Shown: positions 1 to 13,378 of the stretch, one piece after another
Layout of the letters: every line of letters begins with the position of its first letter
How positions within the stretch are numbered: position 1 is the first letter of the stretch
DNA from: Enchytraeus crypticus
Taxonomy: Eukaryota; Annelida; Clitellata; Enchytraeida; Enchytraeidae
Assembly: GCA_905160935.1 (NCBI GenBank)
Contig: CAJHZI010000741.1
Span: 857,001 to 921,000 of the forward strand
Direction of reading: 5' to 3'
Length of the DNA: 64,000 nt
Notes under the pieces: model-generated
Databases searched by the model: none
Told to the model about the DNA's origin: nothing
What the model saw: the letters and a program-made list of their open reading frames with translations, nothing else
Position numbers and translations under genes: made by a program

Positions 1-291
1 GAAAGATAACAAAATAGAGAGAAGATTGAGAGAGAGAAAGAGAGAGAGAGAGAGAAAGAAAGAGAGAGATATAGAGAAGAGTGAGATAGAGAGAAAGAAA
101 GAGATAAAGAAAGAGTTGGAGGTTTAATTTATTTCAGTATATACAGAGTGACTGTAAGAAAGAGACACAGATAGACAGACAGAGAGACGGAGAGACAGAG
201 AGAGAGAAAGAGAGAAAGAGAGAGACCGACCGAGAAAGAGAGCGAAAAAAAGAGAATACAAGAGAGGGAGAGAAGCAAGATAAATAGAGAG
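1..291. repeat. GA-rich low-complexity tract
   Basis: Interrupted AGAGAG/GAAAGA on the + strand, broken at about 118-150. Confidence 0.9.
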
Positions 292-2299
292 CTGGAGAGA
301 TAGGATGATAAAACTAAGCAAAATGAAGATACATGTGGGAATCGATCTAGTGGCAGAGCAATCTCTAGCACAGCGTCTATTAGAGGCTTCCTCAGCCAAT
401 TACCTCTATCCATGCAATTAGAGATCACGCCATTAATACATCTCCCTTCGAGCAGTCAGCAGCTTAGTCGCTATCAATCTAATTCACTAAACCTGAAGGC
501 ACTGTCTTCAAAGTTCGGCTAGGTAATTTTAAAAATACATGTAAGTTTAACGTCTGTTTCCGTATCACAAAGGATACTGCAAGAGACGGTCCGGCTGAGA
601 TTTGAATGTAAAGCCTCCTGTTTCTTAGGAAAATGTGCTGTTTTTTTGGTCATCCAACCGATACTGTTAAAAACTTAAATTTTAGTATTCTCATAGCAAT
701 TCATTTTAGATTTTTTAAATTTTCAAGGAAAGTCAGCTGACTAAAATTCAAATGTTTCTTATTCCAGACTTTAAGATAAAGGGCAAATAGAAAATATACT
801 AATTTTCATGTATTGTCAGAGTGTAGTTTGTAGCCGAGTAGGTTCAGGAAAATTTAGAATTGAACCTACCGACAACTGCACGTGTTCGTAAGAGGCGAGT
901 GACACGGGTATGAGAGTGAAGAGACTTGTAGTCGCGTGATAATGACTTCTGTGTTTTGGACCAATTGATCGCTCATACTCCAGATTTGCAGAGTTCTTGT
1001 CGCTACACCAATTGTGGCATTATACCACCAGGCTACTTGACCTTCACTGTCCATTCAGCGCTACTGAGGTATTTAGCATAGATCGGCGCTTTGTATGGAT
1101 AATTATTACTAGTAGTATCCATTGCTGTGTAATATAATGTTAATATAATAAAAACTTAAATTATATCGCGATGTAGCAACTTGCTTTTCATATCTGAGTG
1201 TCGAAAATGATATCAAATGCTATGTCGCCGGCAAATGCTGTCAGCCATTTAACGTCCGGTTTTGATTCTGATACAGATGTTGGAGTCGTCTCATACTCAG
1301 GCAGTGTGATATTTTTCAGCTGTTGCATTTCATTTCATCTAGAAAATATTTTACTTTGTACTGGTCGGTTGTGAATTTATAAATAGGCTACTACAACGAA
1401 GTCATGAATAATCAAAATCTATATTAAAGCAGTATTGCTAGCAGGTATCATAATAATATTATAATTAATAATTATGTTTATTATTTTTTATTTTACTCGA
1501 TTATTTTGGTCTAATAAAATAATAAATGTTTATATTTAATGCTTGTACTTAATAGAATACATTTTTACTTATTTACTATGAATGTTTTAAGACCTTCTTT
1601 CTTTTATCTTTATTCCGGTAATTTATATTCTAAGACTACTTTATTAACTTTATTGTTTTCTTCATACGACTATGATCCTTCAATGACGCTGTTCGATCCA
1701 AGCCTCCCCCCACCCCCCATCACATCGCTTCAGTCGGGGTTTCTCCAGTGGAATGGTTTGATGTCAGAGCGCCACAGATAACATCTAAATCACACGATCG
1801 ATTCCATTGCGTCCCGGGTCCGCCAAGTGATCTTTTCCGTTTCCGCTAAGATGACCGTTTCCACTGCATTTCACCGAATTCTTCCATCATTCGCTTCAAT
1901 CTTTAAAGTGATATCCCCATCCCAATTGGAGTTTTAGACTGAGTTGAAATTAGGAGATGAAAAATGAAACCATTGTCTGTAATATTTTATACCTTAACCA
2001 TTATTAGGAATTATGTATTTATATGTTTATAGATTTGAATATAAATCACATATAAAAGAAACATCTAATATGTTTGCAAAAATTATTTTTACAAATACTT
2101 TTAGCATCAACTTCATAGTTTGGAAAAGTTTTTATAGTTTGATGTGCAGTGATATTAACTAATTACAAAGCCCAAAACTAGTTTCATGCAATTTTGAGAC
2201 TAAATGAATCTTAGCTGTTTAATCAATCTATGTATGGAGATCTATTCAAAAAATAGCATGAACTTAGTGATGTTTATTCTAGTCCCTTTGTTATGATAA
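292..2299. other. AT-rich DNA, no gene seen
   Basis: I find no coding-like frame, splice pattern or clear repeat. The piece near 850-930 (CCGACAACTGCACGTGTTCG) resembles the SINE-B head faintly. Confidence 0.6.
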
Positions 2300-2492
2300 T
2301 ATCATCATCTTCTTCTTCCCTTGAATCTCAGTTTTTCTAGGGTCGGGACTATAAATTTTTATAGCAATTTTGGAGCCTAAACGCTCACCAACCGAATACC
2401 CTTTCTGACATTGGTTTGGATCTGAGTGCTTTGCCGCCTCTTACGACACATGCACTCTACAGTTGGTCTATTCTTAAGGAATCCGGACATAG
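2300..2492 (-). mobile_element. SINE-B copy
   Basis: A different family that ends in (GAT)n. In reverse it starts with (ATC)n, TTCTTCCCTTGAATCTCAG and TTTTCTAGGGTCGGGAC; its far end holds TTGGATCTGAGTGCTTTG, a weak box-B-like site. Confidence 0.65.
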
Positions 2493-4707
2493 CAGTGGCG
2501 TATTTATTTTTATAGTCTAGTTACTATGATATGAAAATAAATTTTAATCTATCCCGTTTCGTTTGTTTGAAATATTTTCTTCTTTCATTATCTAAGCTGT
2601 CGGTTTCTTCAATGTTTTATTCGATACTCTGGATGCTGAGGTCTGCAGCCTCATTCAAATTAACATTGCTCCGTGATTCACCGGGTCAATCTACCCCGCC
2701 CATGATTGAACCCTGATATACCTCGCCAGGACTCAAAGGGTCAGCCATCTAAACCATTCAGCCATGACATTTACTCCGTCATTTGCTTCAAAGTTAGCTT
2801 ATCTCATATGACATCTCCTTGTCTCCACTACTGCAGGAGAACATTAATGAAAGTATTAGAGGAAGACTTCATAGTTTAGAATTATCTACAGCAAAGATAG
2901 CATCTACACTTTGTTTTAGTCATTTAGCTCTCGACTGGTTAGCTTAGTTGATAACATGCACGTCGTGGAAAACAATTCATTCGCTCTCTCTTACTCTCGC
3001 ACTTTCTAGCGTTCTATCATTTGCAGGCACAATTTAAATAATCTAGCTTTTCTGTAGGAACTGAAAAATGAGCATATTTCTACTCTTCTAGCAAATAAGT
3101 AGCTATCCGGATTTTTATCCGTTTCATGTCATCCTTCATCTCAACACAGATTATACAAAAAATAATAACGTGCATTTAGTCAGATAAACAAACAAGCAAT
3201 ACGAAAGAGGTTAACATAAAAGAGTCACAGGTCTGTGCGGTAATACCATAACAAGCAGGTAGCAAAGTCTATTAAAGTCTGAAATACAAAATATTTCAAT
3301 TACACTACCAAGTACAGTAGAACCGTTGGTAGCCGTACAATTAAATATTTTCTAATTAAGAATTAGTCTAAATGGCAGATACTGACAATTGAAAACTCAA
3401 AAAAGATTTTTTCAAAGTTTTTCGAAATTATCAAAAATTAACAAGTCAACTAAGTACCTATCTATAAAGATTACAAAACTAAATAAAATAAACTCTAGAG
3501 TGCGAAGAAAATAAAATGAAACAAGTGTAGTGTCTAATTAACTAGTACAAGCGTTCAAGATAAGCATCACTAACATAAATTCGCAAAGACTTAATTTATA
3601 TTTACTAAGTATTAAACTCAAAAATTCTCCCTTAAAATTAGAAATAGACGTAGCATTTTTCATTACATCTGGCAAGTTATTCCACAGTTTATGACCATGT
3701 ACCCATATGCATTTGGTTCGTATATTTATACCAACAAATCAAGTTCAAGTTGATCTCATCATAAAGCTTTGGCTTCAGAATCTCAAATATCAACTTCGGT
3801 TAGGTAGGGGCATTAATGCTTCTGAAGTAGTTTTCCAGTACCTTTCTAATTACTGCTGTCCCATCTCTTAAGTTAAAAGCAGAAATAGGTTGGTCTATTC
3901 CGTAAACCCACGTGCTAAGCAGACTGCCTGCCCTCGCTAGTTAAATCTATTTTAAAGATAAAAGTTTCACTTCTATTTCAAAATTCAGTGTGGCAATTCT
4001 TCTTTGTTTAAATACTAATAAATTATTAAATAGTTGATTTGTTTTTCATTTGTTATAGTTGTTTTTATTTCATCCTTGCGGTAGTCAGCTCAATAGTAGA
4101 TAGGGCCTAGAGGACTAACGCCAATTCCCTGATGGCCGATTGGATTCAGGATTTTGCTTTCCTGATTTAAAATACTTTAACCATTTCTTGAATTCTTGTG
4201 CTGATCAAACTTTAAATGAATTGACGTTATAAGACACGCTTGACATATTCAGCTTAGATATTCATTAGTATTGCATCTAGGACAAATAATATTCTGATAA
4301 ACTTCTTACGATTGGCTTAAGTAAAAACGTTTCGCCTGGCTGACTTTAGCGGGCTCCTCTTTACGATTCATTTGAGCTTCCGGCGGTTCGATTCCAGCTC
4401 AATCAAGCGGAACGTAAGCAGTTGTGACAACCCGGAGTATACGACAAGGAACTATTGGAATTCCGGACAAGAATGTCTAACCGTACAAGCCGAACTTATA
4501 TCCATCAATCTGAAACGAAGTGAAGATACATGTAGATATGACATTGTTCAGCAATGGCCAAGAGATTATCTGTAAATTTGTTATGACTAACAAGTTTTAA
4601 GTTATTTTTATTTGATCATGTTTGTAGTTAATGACTTACTATAAAAAACCAATAAGACACTGACTCATTCACTCACTCGTTCATGATTTCACTCATTCAA
4701 TACGATT

Positions 4708-4800
4708 TATCTCTCTCTCTCTCTCTCTCTCTTGTATATACTGTATATATATACTTGTATATATATATACAATATATATACATGTATATATGTAAGCTAT
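4708..4800. repeat. (CT)n then TA-rich microsatellite
   Basis: About 11 CT units followed by TATATA/TACATGTA. Confidence 0.9.
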
Positions 4801-5014
4801 ATACTTAATAATTTTGTATGTTATCATTTCACTCTTTTTTATTTTGTTATTTTTGTGTGATTTGTCTATTCCGCTTGCTTGTTGGTTGTCAATAAGACAT
4901 GGCATCTACTCTTATCTTTGTTGATGTAGAAATGTCAGTATACATGCATGTGTATTTTTGCCTGATTTTATGCACTATGTATGATTTTTCTTCGAATAAA
5001 CGTATTTATATTTT

Positions 5015-5120
5015 CTCTCTCTAACACTCTTCCGTCTCTCTCTCTGTCCTCTCTCTCTCTCTCTCTCTTTTCTCTCTCTCTGTCTCTCTCTCTCTCTCTC
5101 TATCTCTCTCTGAGAGACTG

Positions 5121-5159
<39 letters not shown>

Positions 5160-5165
5160 TTTCCT
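5015..5165. repeat. CT-rich microsatellite
   Basis: Interrupted (TC)n; open frames on both strands here are artefacts. Confidence 0.95.
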
Positions 5166-6831
5166 CCCCTCTTATTTCTCTGTATGCTGAATCACAGTCC
5201 ACTGGATAGGCTGTCAGAGAGCTCCACAGTGGTTATTTGAGGCGTTCTTAGAGCAAGGTGGGGGTGAAGTCACTGAGGGGCTGTCATGGGTGGGGCCTGC
5301 TCGGATATGATGAAGAAAACTTAATTTAGCGTAGAATTAATAAGAATAGTAGCTGACTGAGTGTGGTGGAGGTCTGAGCGGAGACCGATCATATAATTTA
5401 CATGAGGAAATTAAGGAGTACTTCTAGTTAACCGTAGATCTATTTCTGGCTTGTTTGTAAGTTTCCTATCCACAAAAATTACACACTAACAGGTCGGCCA
5501 AGATTTCCATTACTGTAACCATGCTGCCTACTATTAATCATCTATACAGTTTTCTTTTTCTTACATTTCTTCATTTCTTTTCAGCATAAAGTTTTATTCA
5601 TCCATTACGTTGACAATATATCCGTGATTCACGACTATTTTGATACTACACTGTAATTTAAAATATTTTCCTATTTGGACTTTTTATTAACCTGACAAGT
5701 ACATAATTTTAATGGTATATTTGCTTCTAAATAGGTAATAAAATAAAATGTGACCACAATTGTGAAAGAAATGAAATCAATAGCTTAACAACTTTCATAT
5801 TTTTGAGAAAATCTGAATATGGCCCCAGTTATCATCAAACCTGCGAAATTAAGGAAACAAAACAAATCTGAATTTATCTCAATTTCTCTTAAATTGTCAG
5901 AAATTGACCAGTATAAGATTTGAGAGAACCACAGCAGCAGCAAAACTTATTTTGTTTTCAATATTGTTAAGATTTCTGAGAATTCAAAATTGCAATGTGA
6001 AATTGCGAATTCTAACTGACTTGTGAGGGACGATAAAATTATGTTGAATTGAGTTATTCAACGAGCAGACTCATTTTATAAAACCAAAAGACATTTAAAG
6101 AATGAGATTTTAAAACAAACTCCTGACTTTTTCTGTTTTTATTTCAATCTATAAATATTTCAATACTCACTCAGCTGGCTCTCTATATTTATTAATCATT
6201 CATAATTTCTTCCAGTCTGGAGCAGTCAATCTAAAGCGCCCCCTAGCGACAAGAGATAATCCTAGGGATTATCTAAATCGTGCTCAACAGGGTCCACGTA
6301 TTGTTCGTAATCTACTCGGGATATTAAATCGAATGGCTAACCACTTGAACAAACAATTGCTCGAACAGAACATTTTACTTTCAAACACGAATTTCGACTC
6401 CTTTGGAGAATAGGAATTTTGGGTAAGTTGGTTTGCAGTATGTAATAAGAAATCTGTCAATAATAACTTGGTTTAGACAGTATGGTTTAGAAGACGTGAT
6501 TTAAAAACACGTGGTTTAGAAACCATGCCTCGAAAAAAACTGAAATTCTTTACATACGTGCAAATTATCAAAAAAAATTTTTACAAATTGACCAAAATTC
6601 CTATAAGATATTGAATTAATGGTCCTAGCATTCTTAGCATTTGAATTCAAATACAAAACACCAAATAAACAAAACAAAAGTGTCACCAAACCAAATTAAT
6701 TATCAGATAAATTCATCAATATGCCTAGAAATTATTGTATCGATTCGTAGTAATGTCAGCTATTAGTAAAGATAAGGCTGCTTAGCTAAGATTGACGTCG
6801 GCTTCCAAATCTCATTGTTATACCCTTTGAG

Positions 6832-6899
6832 ACAGTCCGGTTTGGATTCAAACTGATAGCCTCCTCTTCACCGGTAAGTATGCTGTCCAATCAGTTATA
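6832..6899 (-). mobile_element. Weak tRNA-like sequence
   Basis: The complement contains TAACTGATTGGACAGCATAC and CAGTTTGAATCCAAACC, which fit degenerate box A and box B. No clover-leaf acceptor is visible. Confidence 0.35.
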
Positions 6900-7169
6900 T
6901 TTAAAGGCGATAGCCTATCACTATCAAGCAGCAAGTTTTACAGATATTTCCTTCATCAATTGAAACATTTTTCTTCTAAAAGTCACAAAGGTATCGAATA
7001 CTCTCGAAGAATTTTTACAGAATATTGTGAAGCCACTCCTCTGATTTCTACATCAATGTTCTAATTTGCGTAATTAGCTGCTAGTAATACAATCTACTCT
7101 TCCGTCATTAGTCGAAGCAATTTACTTTATGGCTCATTTGTCGAGATTGTTGTCTCCAGCTTTATCCGA

Positions 7170-7262
7170 TCTATAGGTAAGTGATTAAGTACTCTGATCT
7201 CTAGAGCATAGATCGTGGAATTGAATCTCAGTTGCGTCCCATCACGATCACGAATGGCGATT
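7170..7262 (+). mobile_element. Weak tRNA-like SINE fragment
   Basis: GTAAGTGATTAAGTACTC, GGAATTGAATCTCAG and GTCCCATCACGATCAC resemble the head and core of the SINE at 42138. Confidence 0.35.
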
Positions 7263-7659
7263 TTTTGCTTAGAAATAAAGTTAAATTATAATATGCTAAT
7301 TTTACACGTTAGTACAGTATATAGATAGTGAAGATTTTATTGACTGGCAATTAAAAAGATGATATGTAGTTAACTTTTTACATGACAGAATCATAGATGT
7401 GTTTTCTGATTACTATCTTTAAGACTAGGTTAAGAAATAAATCGTTTTCAAAACTAGATAGAACGGTTGGAAAGTCGTTTAGTGATTCAAAAATCAATAA
7501 AATTTTAGGAGCCGGTGAAACAACGGCTGTTCTAATATTTAAGCCTAGGCCGATGTCCACAAATAAATAAATTGCTGCATTAAAATTCATTTTAGTTTTT
7601 TCCTCACGAATCTTGAAAACAAATTTATTTATTAATTGTTCATATTGTCACATTAACAT

Positions 7660-7770
7660 CGGGGATTGGCTGATGATATGGTATGGGACAGGGAGGACTG
7701 GAGAAGGTCTATTCGTATCCCGACCCTGGTTAAACTGGGATTTAAGGGAAGATGATGATGATGATGTTGG
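7660..7770 (+). mobile_element. SINE-B 3' part
   Basis: GGGGATTGGCTGATGATATG, GGGACAGGGAGGACTGG, then CCCGACCCTGGTTAAACTGG, ending GGGAAGATGATGATG. Confidence 0.75.
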
Positions 7771-7876
7771 TATTGTCACACACACTCCATTTCGCAGGTG
7801 TTACAGAGTTTTCATGCTAAATTTCTGTTTTTAGAGTTTTTTTAGTTCCTTCTTACTCTCCATGATAATGAAAACT

Positions 7877-7980
7877 TAAAGCCGATGTTAACGTCAGTTT
7901 CATGTCTCGAAAGTAATATCAGGAACTGGCGAGCCCAGGATTTGAACCCCGCACATACTGATCCGCAGGCGGTTCAGTAT
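7877..7980 (-). mobile_element. SINE-A copy directly beside a 5S-derived SINE
   Basis: Reverse-oriented core (GTTAACGTCAGTTTC, then GAGCCCAGGATTTGAACC). The 5' head is cut off near 7980, and a 5S-derived SINE begins about 25 bases further on, so the two may be nested or adjacent insertions. Confidence 0.7.
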
Positions 7981-8004
7981 ATTTGGATTACTAAAGATCG
8001 TTTC

Positions 8005-8200
8005 CTTTGATAGCGCATCGATTGCAACCGCCATTGATTTAAGAATAGTCTTCCAACACCTGGGTTTTATTCTTTAAAGATCTTAAAACTCGCTATTCCA
8101 TGAGACGTCCATCAAAGTTCTAACCTTTCCCGACGTTGCTTAACTTTGCTTCTTGGATTTTTTATTTATGCTATTTTATGAATCAGTGCTCAGTTACTGG
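8005..8200 (-). mobile_element. 5S rRNA-derived SINE, copy 1
   Basis: The complement reads AAGTTAAGCAACGTCGGG, GGTTAGAACTTTGATGGACG, which matches the conserved internal promoter part of 5S rRNA, then runs into a tail region GTTGGAAGACTATTCTTAA and GGTTGCAATCGATGCG shared with two other copies. Confidence 0.75.
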
Positions 8201-8844
8201 CTATCGTTTATTTTAAAGATTCACAAATTCTGAAAATCACAAAACACACCGTTGTCGCGAAACTGTACTGCCAGATGTTAAAATTATAAAGAAGTAAACA
8301 AGTTGGATAACCTAAACATTTGAAAGCTATTTGGCACCTAAATGAAGCTTGATAAATAGTTATGAAATTCATTCTCTAAAAAAGCTTAAAATTTCAAAAT
8401 GAACTAATAAATTAATTAATTAACACAATAACACAAGGCACATCAGGTTTTCCTAAATATCGCAATGTAGCTAGATGATTCCTAATTTTCACATTCGTTA
8501 TAACGTGTCTACATAACTAAACGCTGCTCTTCAAGATGGTCCCGGTGTATTACCAGCTGTATAGGTATCGATGCGCACTTTATTGGTTTATGATTTCACG
8601 TGCACTCAGGTGCAGTGAAGCGTGGCGGTGACATCAAAGAAAAGCGTCTCTACTTTGTTCGAGTGTAGACAGTAAGGCGACACAACAAAGGAGACCTGAA
8701 AGAGGCGGAACAGCCTCTGAAGGAGTTGTTTCTGGAACTGAAAACATGGAAGTAATCGTTTGATCTCACTAAGATCACAGAGCTTTCAGCAAAATATCGT
8801 AAGTTTGCTAGAAGATTCTTAATTTTCAAACTCTGAACCGATTT

Positions 8845-9240
8845 TCTTCAAACCGATTCTCTTGGAAACAATTCTCTTGGAACCGATTTTCTTTTGGAAA
8901 CGATTCTCTTGGAAACGATTATCTTGGAAACGATTCTCTTGGAAACGATTCCATTGGAAACGATTCTCTTAGAAACAATTCTCTTGGAAACAATTCTCTT
9001 GGAACCGATTCCCTTGGAAACGATTCTCTTGGAAACAATTCTCTAGGAACCGATGCTCTTGGAAACGATTCTCTTGAAAACGATTCTCTTGGAACAGATT
9101 CTCTTGGAAACGCTTCTCTTAAAACCGATTCTCTTGGAAGAGATTCTCTTGGAACCGATTTTAGTGTAACAGATACTCTTGGAAACGATTCTATTAGAAA
9201 CGATCCTCTTGGAACAGATTCTCATGGAAACTATTCTCTT
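8845..9240. repeat. 15-bp minisatellite (about 26 units)
   Basis: Diverged tandem copies of GATTCTCTTGGAAAC. The 15-bp period keeps frames open and produces a false 60-codon open frame on the - strand. Confidence 0.9.
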
Positions 9241-9506
9241 GAAACTAAGTCATATAGCACAGAGCGTCTCTGATACTGAGACTGACTGTCATTCTACAAA
9301 TATTACCATGTAAAAATATCAAAATATATTTTAGTTTATTTATTTAATAATGACACTAAAAACGTTATACAACCCTGTGCAGTTAATATTCACAAACAAT
9401 ACAGCCAATTTTGCAAGTTTGCACATGCAACAACTAAGATACAAATAAATGTGAGCCATGGTGAAATTAATTGAAAAATTTAATAATTAAAATAAGATAA
9501 ATAATG

Positions 9507-9507
<1 letters not shown>

Positions 9508-9543
<36 letters not shown>

Positions 9544-9557
9544 CTCCTCTCTCTATC

Positions 9558-9639
<82 letters not shown>

Positions 9640-9650
9640 GAGAGAGAAAT
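9508..9650. repeat. Compound (CT)n-(AT)n-(GA)n microsatellite
   Basis: CT repeats (9508-9553), AT repeats (9560-9598) and GA repeats (9599-9650) lie in order, so the two flanks are complementary and the whole can fold into one hairpin. Confidence 0.9.
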
Positions 9651-9964
9651 GCAACTGTAAAAACGTATGATAACTAACCATTCATTAGCGGTCAAGCTTA
9701 ATCAAATCTTTCATTTTATAATGGCAATTTAAAAATAGTAACTTTCTCAAAATGTACATTGTCTCCTTATTTAGCATCGACTCTGCCTAGATTGGATATT
9801 GGTAGATGAGTTGAATAGTTCAGCAGTTCAGTGAGCAATCAATCAGTCTGCCAGTCAGCGAGCATTCATCAGTCCTACATGTCTATGCTTCCGCCATGTT
9901 GTCATCCCACCCACCGTAGATAAGAAATCATTAGTTCTAGTCTTCGTCATTGCCTTCTATGTCT

Positions 9965-10355
9965 CAGTTTCTCTCTCTCTCTCATTCTTTATCACTCTCT
10001 CTCTCTCTCTCTCTCATTCTCTCATTCTCTATATCTCTCCTGCTTTCACTTCTCTATACTAGCTCTTCTGCATTGGAGTCTAAAGGGTCCTGTCTAATTC
10101 TGTTGTTCTCCCCCTCTGCCCCACCTCTCTCTCTCTCTTTCTCTTTCTCTCTCTATCTCTCTCTCTATCTTTCTCTCTCTCTCTCTCTCGCTATCTGTCT
10201 GTCATTCTCAGTCAACTTCTTATTTCAATAATGTATACAATTTTCTTTCTTTACACATCTCGAAAGCACGCTCACGTTTATCTTACTCTATTTCTGTTCT
10301 AGTTTAACTTCTTATTTTCATTGCTATTCACTTTCTTTCTCTCTTGGTCTCTTTA

Positions 10356-10399
<44 letters not shown>

Positions 10400-10500
10400 T
10401 CTCTTGTTCTCTTTATCTCTCTTTCTCTCCATCCCTCTCTTTCTCTTTTTATTACTGTTTCTCTTTCGTTCTCTACCTCTAAAAATTTATCTCTCTATCT
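9965..10500. repeat. Series of CT-rich tracts
   Basis: Three CT clusters (about 9968-10040, 10120-10200, 10340-10500) in T/C-rich sequence. Confidence 0.9.
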
Positions 10501-11869
10501 CGCATATAATAACTAAGTATTTATTTTTCTTAAAAAGTTTAATTGCTAAGTTTAAGGACTGATCCTTCCATTCATCCTCTGTGATTTGTCACTTCTGTAA
10601 CTGAAGGTGAGCGCTACATTAACCTGCTGTTAGTTGACGTTTGGAGCCTGCTGGTTAATTAAAGATTCTATATTGTTGCTTAAAAGTACAACTTAAATTT
10701 CTAATCTTGCTCTTTAGATTTCATTCATTTCGTGAACGGAGCAAACACTCACGGAACTTTGAATGGCTTCCGTTAGCTAAAGTTTCCTTTCTCCTGGTGG
10801 TCATAAATTGTTGCCTTTCAAGACAGAACAACCAGTGACAAAGCTTAATACAAAATCTCTTGAGGAAAATATGCTAATAATAATAATAATAATAATAATA
10901 TTTAGTATTACTTTAAAAAAACTATTTTTCTCCTTCTTATTCTCTATCTGAATCTCCCGTCATAAACTCTATTAATGTAGATAAGCAGATAAGCTTGTGA
11001 CCAATTTTATGACGTTCCAATAGCCAGATATCGACAAGTTTATCCAGGGGATAGCCACTTGTGGATTTAATGAACTTTAATTTAATTTAATTAATTTAAT
11101 AATTTAATTCGCTATTATCCGCTGATTTAATAGAAACACAAATCTTAACGGTAGCCCAGGCAGCGAGTCCGCGGCCGCTCGCAGATATTATCAACGACTT
11201 AGCGAGACAGTGGAATGAGCTACTAGTAGTTACAGCGAATTAGCTTTAATAGTTCTGTAGCACTGTGTAGACCTAACTTAGAATTTTATTTAATTTATGT
11301 TATTCTTGAGTAACAATATGATTCATAAATAATATAGTATAATTATTATTTAACCATAGTATTACTACTTGTAAACGTTTTTTAGTATATTTAGTACAGA
11401 ATTTTACTCTCAGATTGCGTTTTGATTTATCAGGTTATGCTGAATAAATTAACTTTTTTTCAGCTTAATAATATTCTATAAACTAAACAAATATTTTATA
11501 GAATAAATATTTTTATAAAGTAGATACGTAGTTATATGCAATTTATGTCTAGTTAATTCTAGGAGTTCGCTTCAGAAGATAGATCAGTGAGCAAACCGCT
11601 AAATAAAGCCATGAAAATTTGAATTACTGGTCAGGAAGTGCTTTGAAATCAATTTTCGGCTGAGCCAATTAAAGAGCAATACCTAGGACACACATAAGAT
11701 CGACAAATGGGCAATTTACTGAGTTACCACTGCTCTCTAAAGAAGTATACATTTTATAATAAAAATTAAAAGATACGATTGTCGATGATAAGCTCACTAT
11801 ACTGTCGAGTAATGGATGTGTGCCTAACATTCTCATTGCTTAATCATTCATCAGTTCCTTGTGTTCTGA
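10501..11869. other. AT-rich DNA, no gene seen
   Basis: Contains one AAT run and a TTTAATTTAATT stretch near 11070-11110. No genes seen. Confidence 0.6.
10876..10902. repeat. (AAT)n microsatellite
   Basis: About nine AAT units. Confidence 0.95.
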
Positions 11870-12960
11870 AGAGAACATAGGGCGGCAACATTCCTCCCTT
11901 CGTTTCTGTCTTCAGCAACCCTCATAGCATCTTCCCATGAAACGCTCAAAGTTTTCAAGTCTCTGTTAGTCATGCTTAACTAAGTATTCTAGGTCTTCCT
12001 CTTTTTCTTGGCTTGGGTTCCAGTTTTATTGCAGTCTCTGCATATCTATCATCAGGCATTCTTATTACGTGACCCAAGAACCCTTACCCTTCTTTATGCA
12101 ACTATTTCATCTAATTTTTTTCTCCAAAAACATTTTTGTTGGAAACATTTTTCAACTTTTTTCCTTTCAAGTACTGTTTCATTTTTGATTTGCTCCCAAT
12201 AATGAATTTTTAGGATTCTTTTGTGACATTTTTGTTGAAAACGGTTAATTTTGTGTTTTATTTCATTAGTACTTGCTCAGGTTGCACACGCATACATCAG
12301 ACGGTTAATTTTGAGTTTATTTTATCAGTACTTGCTCAGGTTGCACACGCATACATTAGACGGGCTGTAAAATGGTGGAAGAAATTTTTTTCTTCAGTCT
12401 CACATCAATTCTATCACTTTTTCAAATATGTTGTTGTCTTTGAAAGACGTCTTGCGCCTTACCGATTCTACATTCCACATCTTTTTCACTTGAACCTTTT
12501 TGCGATATTGTACTGCCTAGATACATGAACTTTTTTTACTCTTTCAACCTCCTCTGGTTAACTGTTATGGTAAATATGTCTGAAACTGCAGTTGTGAGGA
12601 TTTTTTTCTGAGCTAATTCTTAATCCAAGGTTTGCAGCATTTTCTTCAAAGCTGTTTTTATTTATTAAATTTGATGCATATTATTTGTTTGTATGGCTAG
12701 ATCGTCCGCCAAATCAAGGTCAGATAATTTCCTATGACCCAAATTAATTCACCATTTTCTTCGAAAGCTTTTCTGAATACAAATCAATCACTAAAGAAGA
12801 AAAGGAAAAAGAAAAGGCGATAAGATACATCCTTGTCTGACTCCTGTTACAATATTGAAAGTGTCCGTGACCCCTGTTGGTGTTTTTATATTGCAGGACC
12901 AATTCTCTTATAACAGTTTAAACAACTCAGTGAATTTCTCAGGAATTCCATAGCTTATTT
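11870..12960 (-). pseudogene. Decayed non-LTR retrotransposon reverse transcriptase
   Basis: Reading the complement from about 12.9 kb in shifting frames gives TGVRQGCILSPF (a reverse transcriptase signature), then DLDLADDLAI (catalytic xxDD box, about 12.7 kb), and near 12.0 kb the C-terminal segment LGHVIRMPDDRYAET followed by KPRKRGRPRIL. Several frameshifts and stops separate them, so it is dead. Such an RT plus GHV-RM/RGRP tail is typical of non-LTR elements in animals; the clade (RTE- or CR1-like) is not resolved. A short internal duplication occurs near 12240-12360 (GGTTAATTTTG, TTGCACACGCATACAT). Confidence 0.75.
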
Positions 12961-13303
12961 AACTTAAATATTTCAATACTTTTAACTTGTTCATTAAGTA
13001 TTTTAGTAGCGATGCTGTAGCAATTTAGATGTGCTTTACTGTGCAAACTGACCATAGCAAAATTATGTAGCATATACATGTAATACAGCGTTTACCATAC
13101 AAACTATACTGACCCCTATATGGTCATCCTAAATGAGATTTGACTGAAATACTGTTATAACATATAAAAGCGGAGAGAATCTTTTTATATAATTTTATTA
13201 AATTTTCTTACTTCGAGGCTAGTCGTACTTGTTTGCGAATCAAACTACAAACGCAGATTTACGAATATATGCATGATATCCATCGATTTTTATTTCTAGT
13301 GTC

Positions 13304-13378
13304 TGATGTGGGATTTGAACTTATGCTTCTCGGTTCAAAGATGTATACATAATCCACTAAGCTAACCCCGTTCTTCAG
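13304..13378 (-). mobile_element. tRNA-like sequence (pseudogene or SINE head)
   Basis: The complement holds box A TTAGCTTAGTGGATTATG and box B AAGTTCAAATCCC at tRNA spacing. The acceptor stem does not pair, so I do not call a working tRNA. Confidence 0.55.

Larger units (their letters stand above)
2493..6831. other. AT-rich DNA, no gene seen
   Basis: Apart from the two microsatellites listed, nothing is recognised. A 67-codon open frame at 4372-4575 has no recognisable motif and is not called. Confidence 0.6.
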
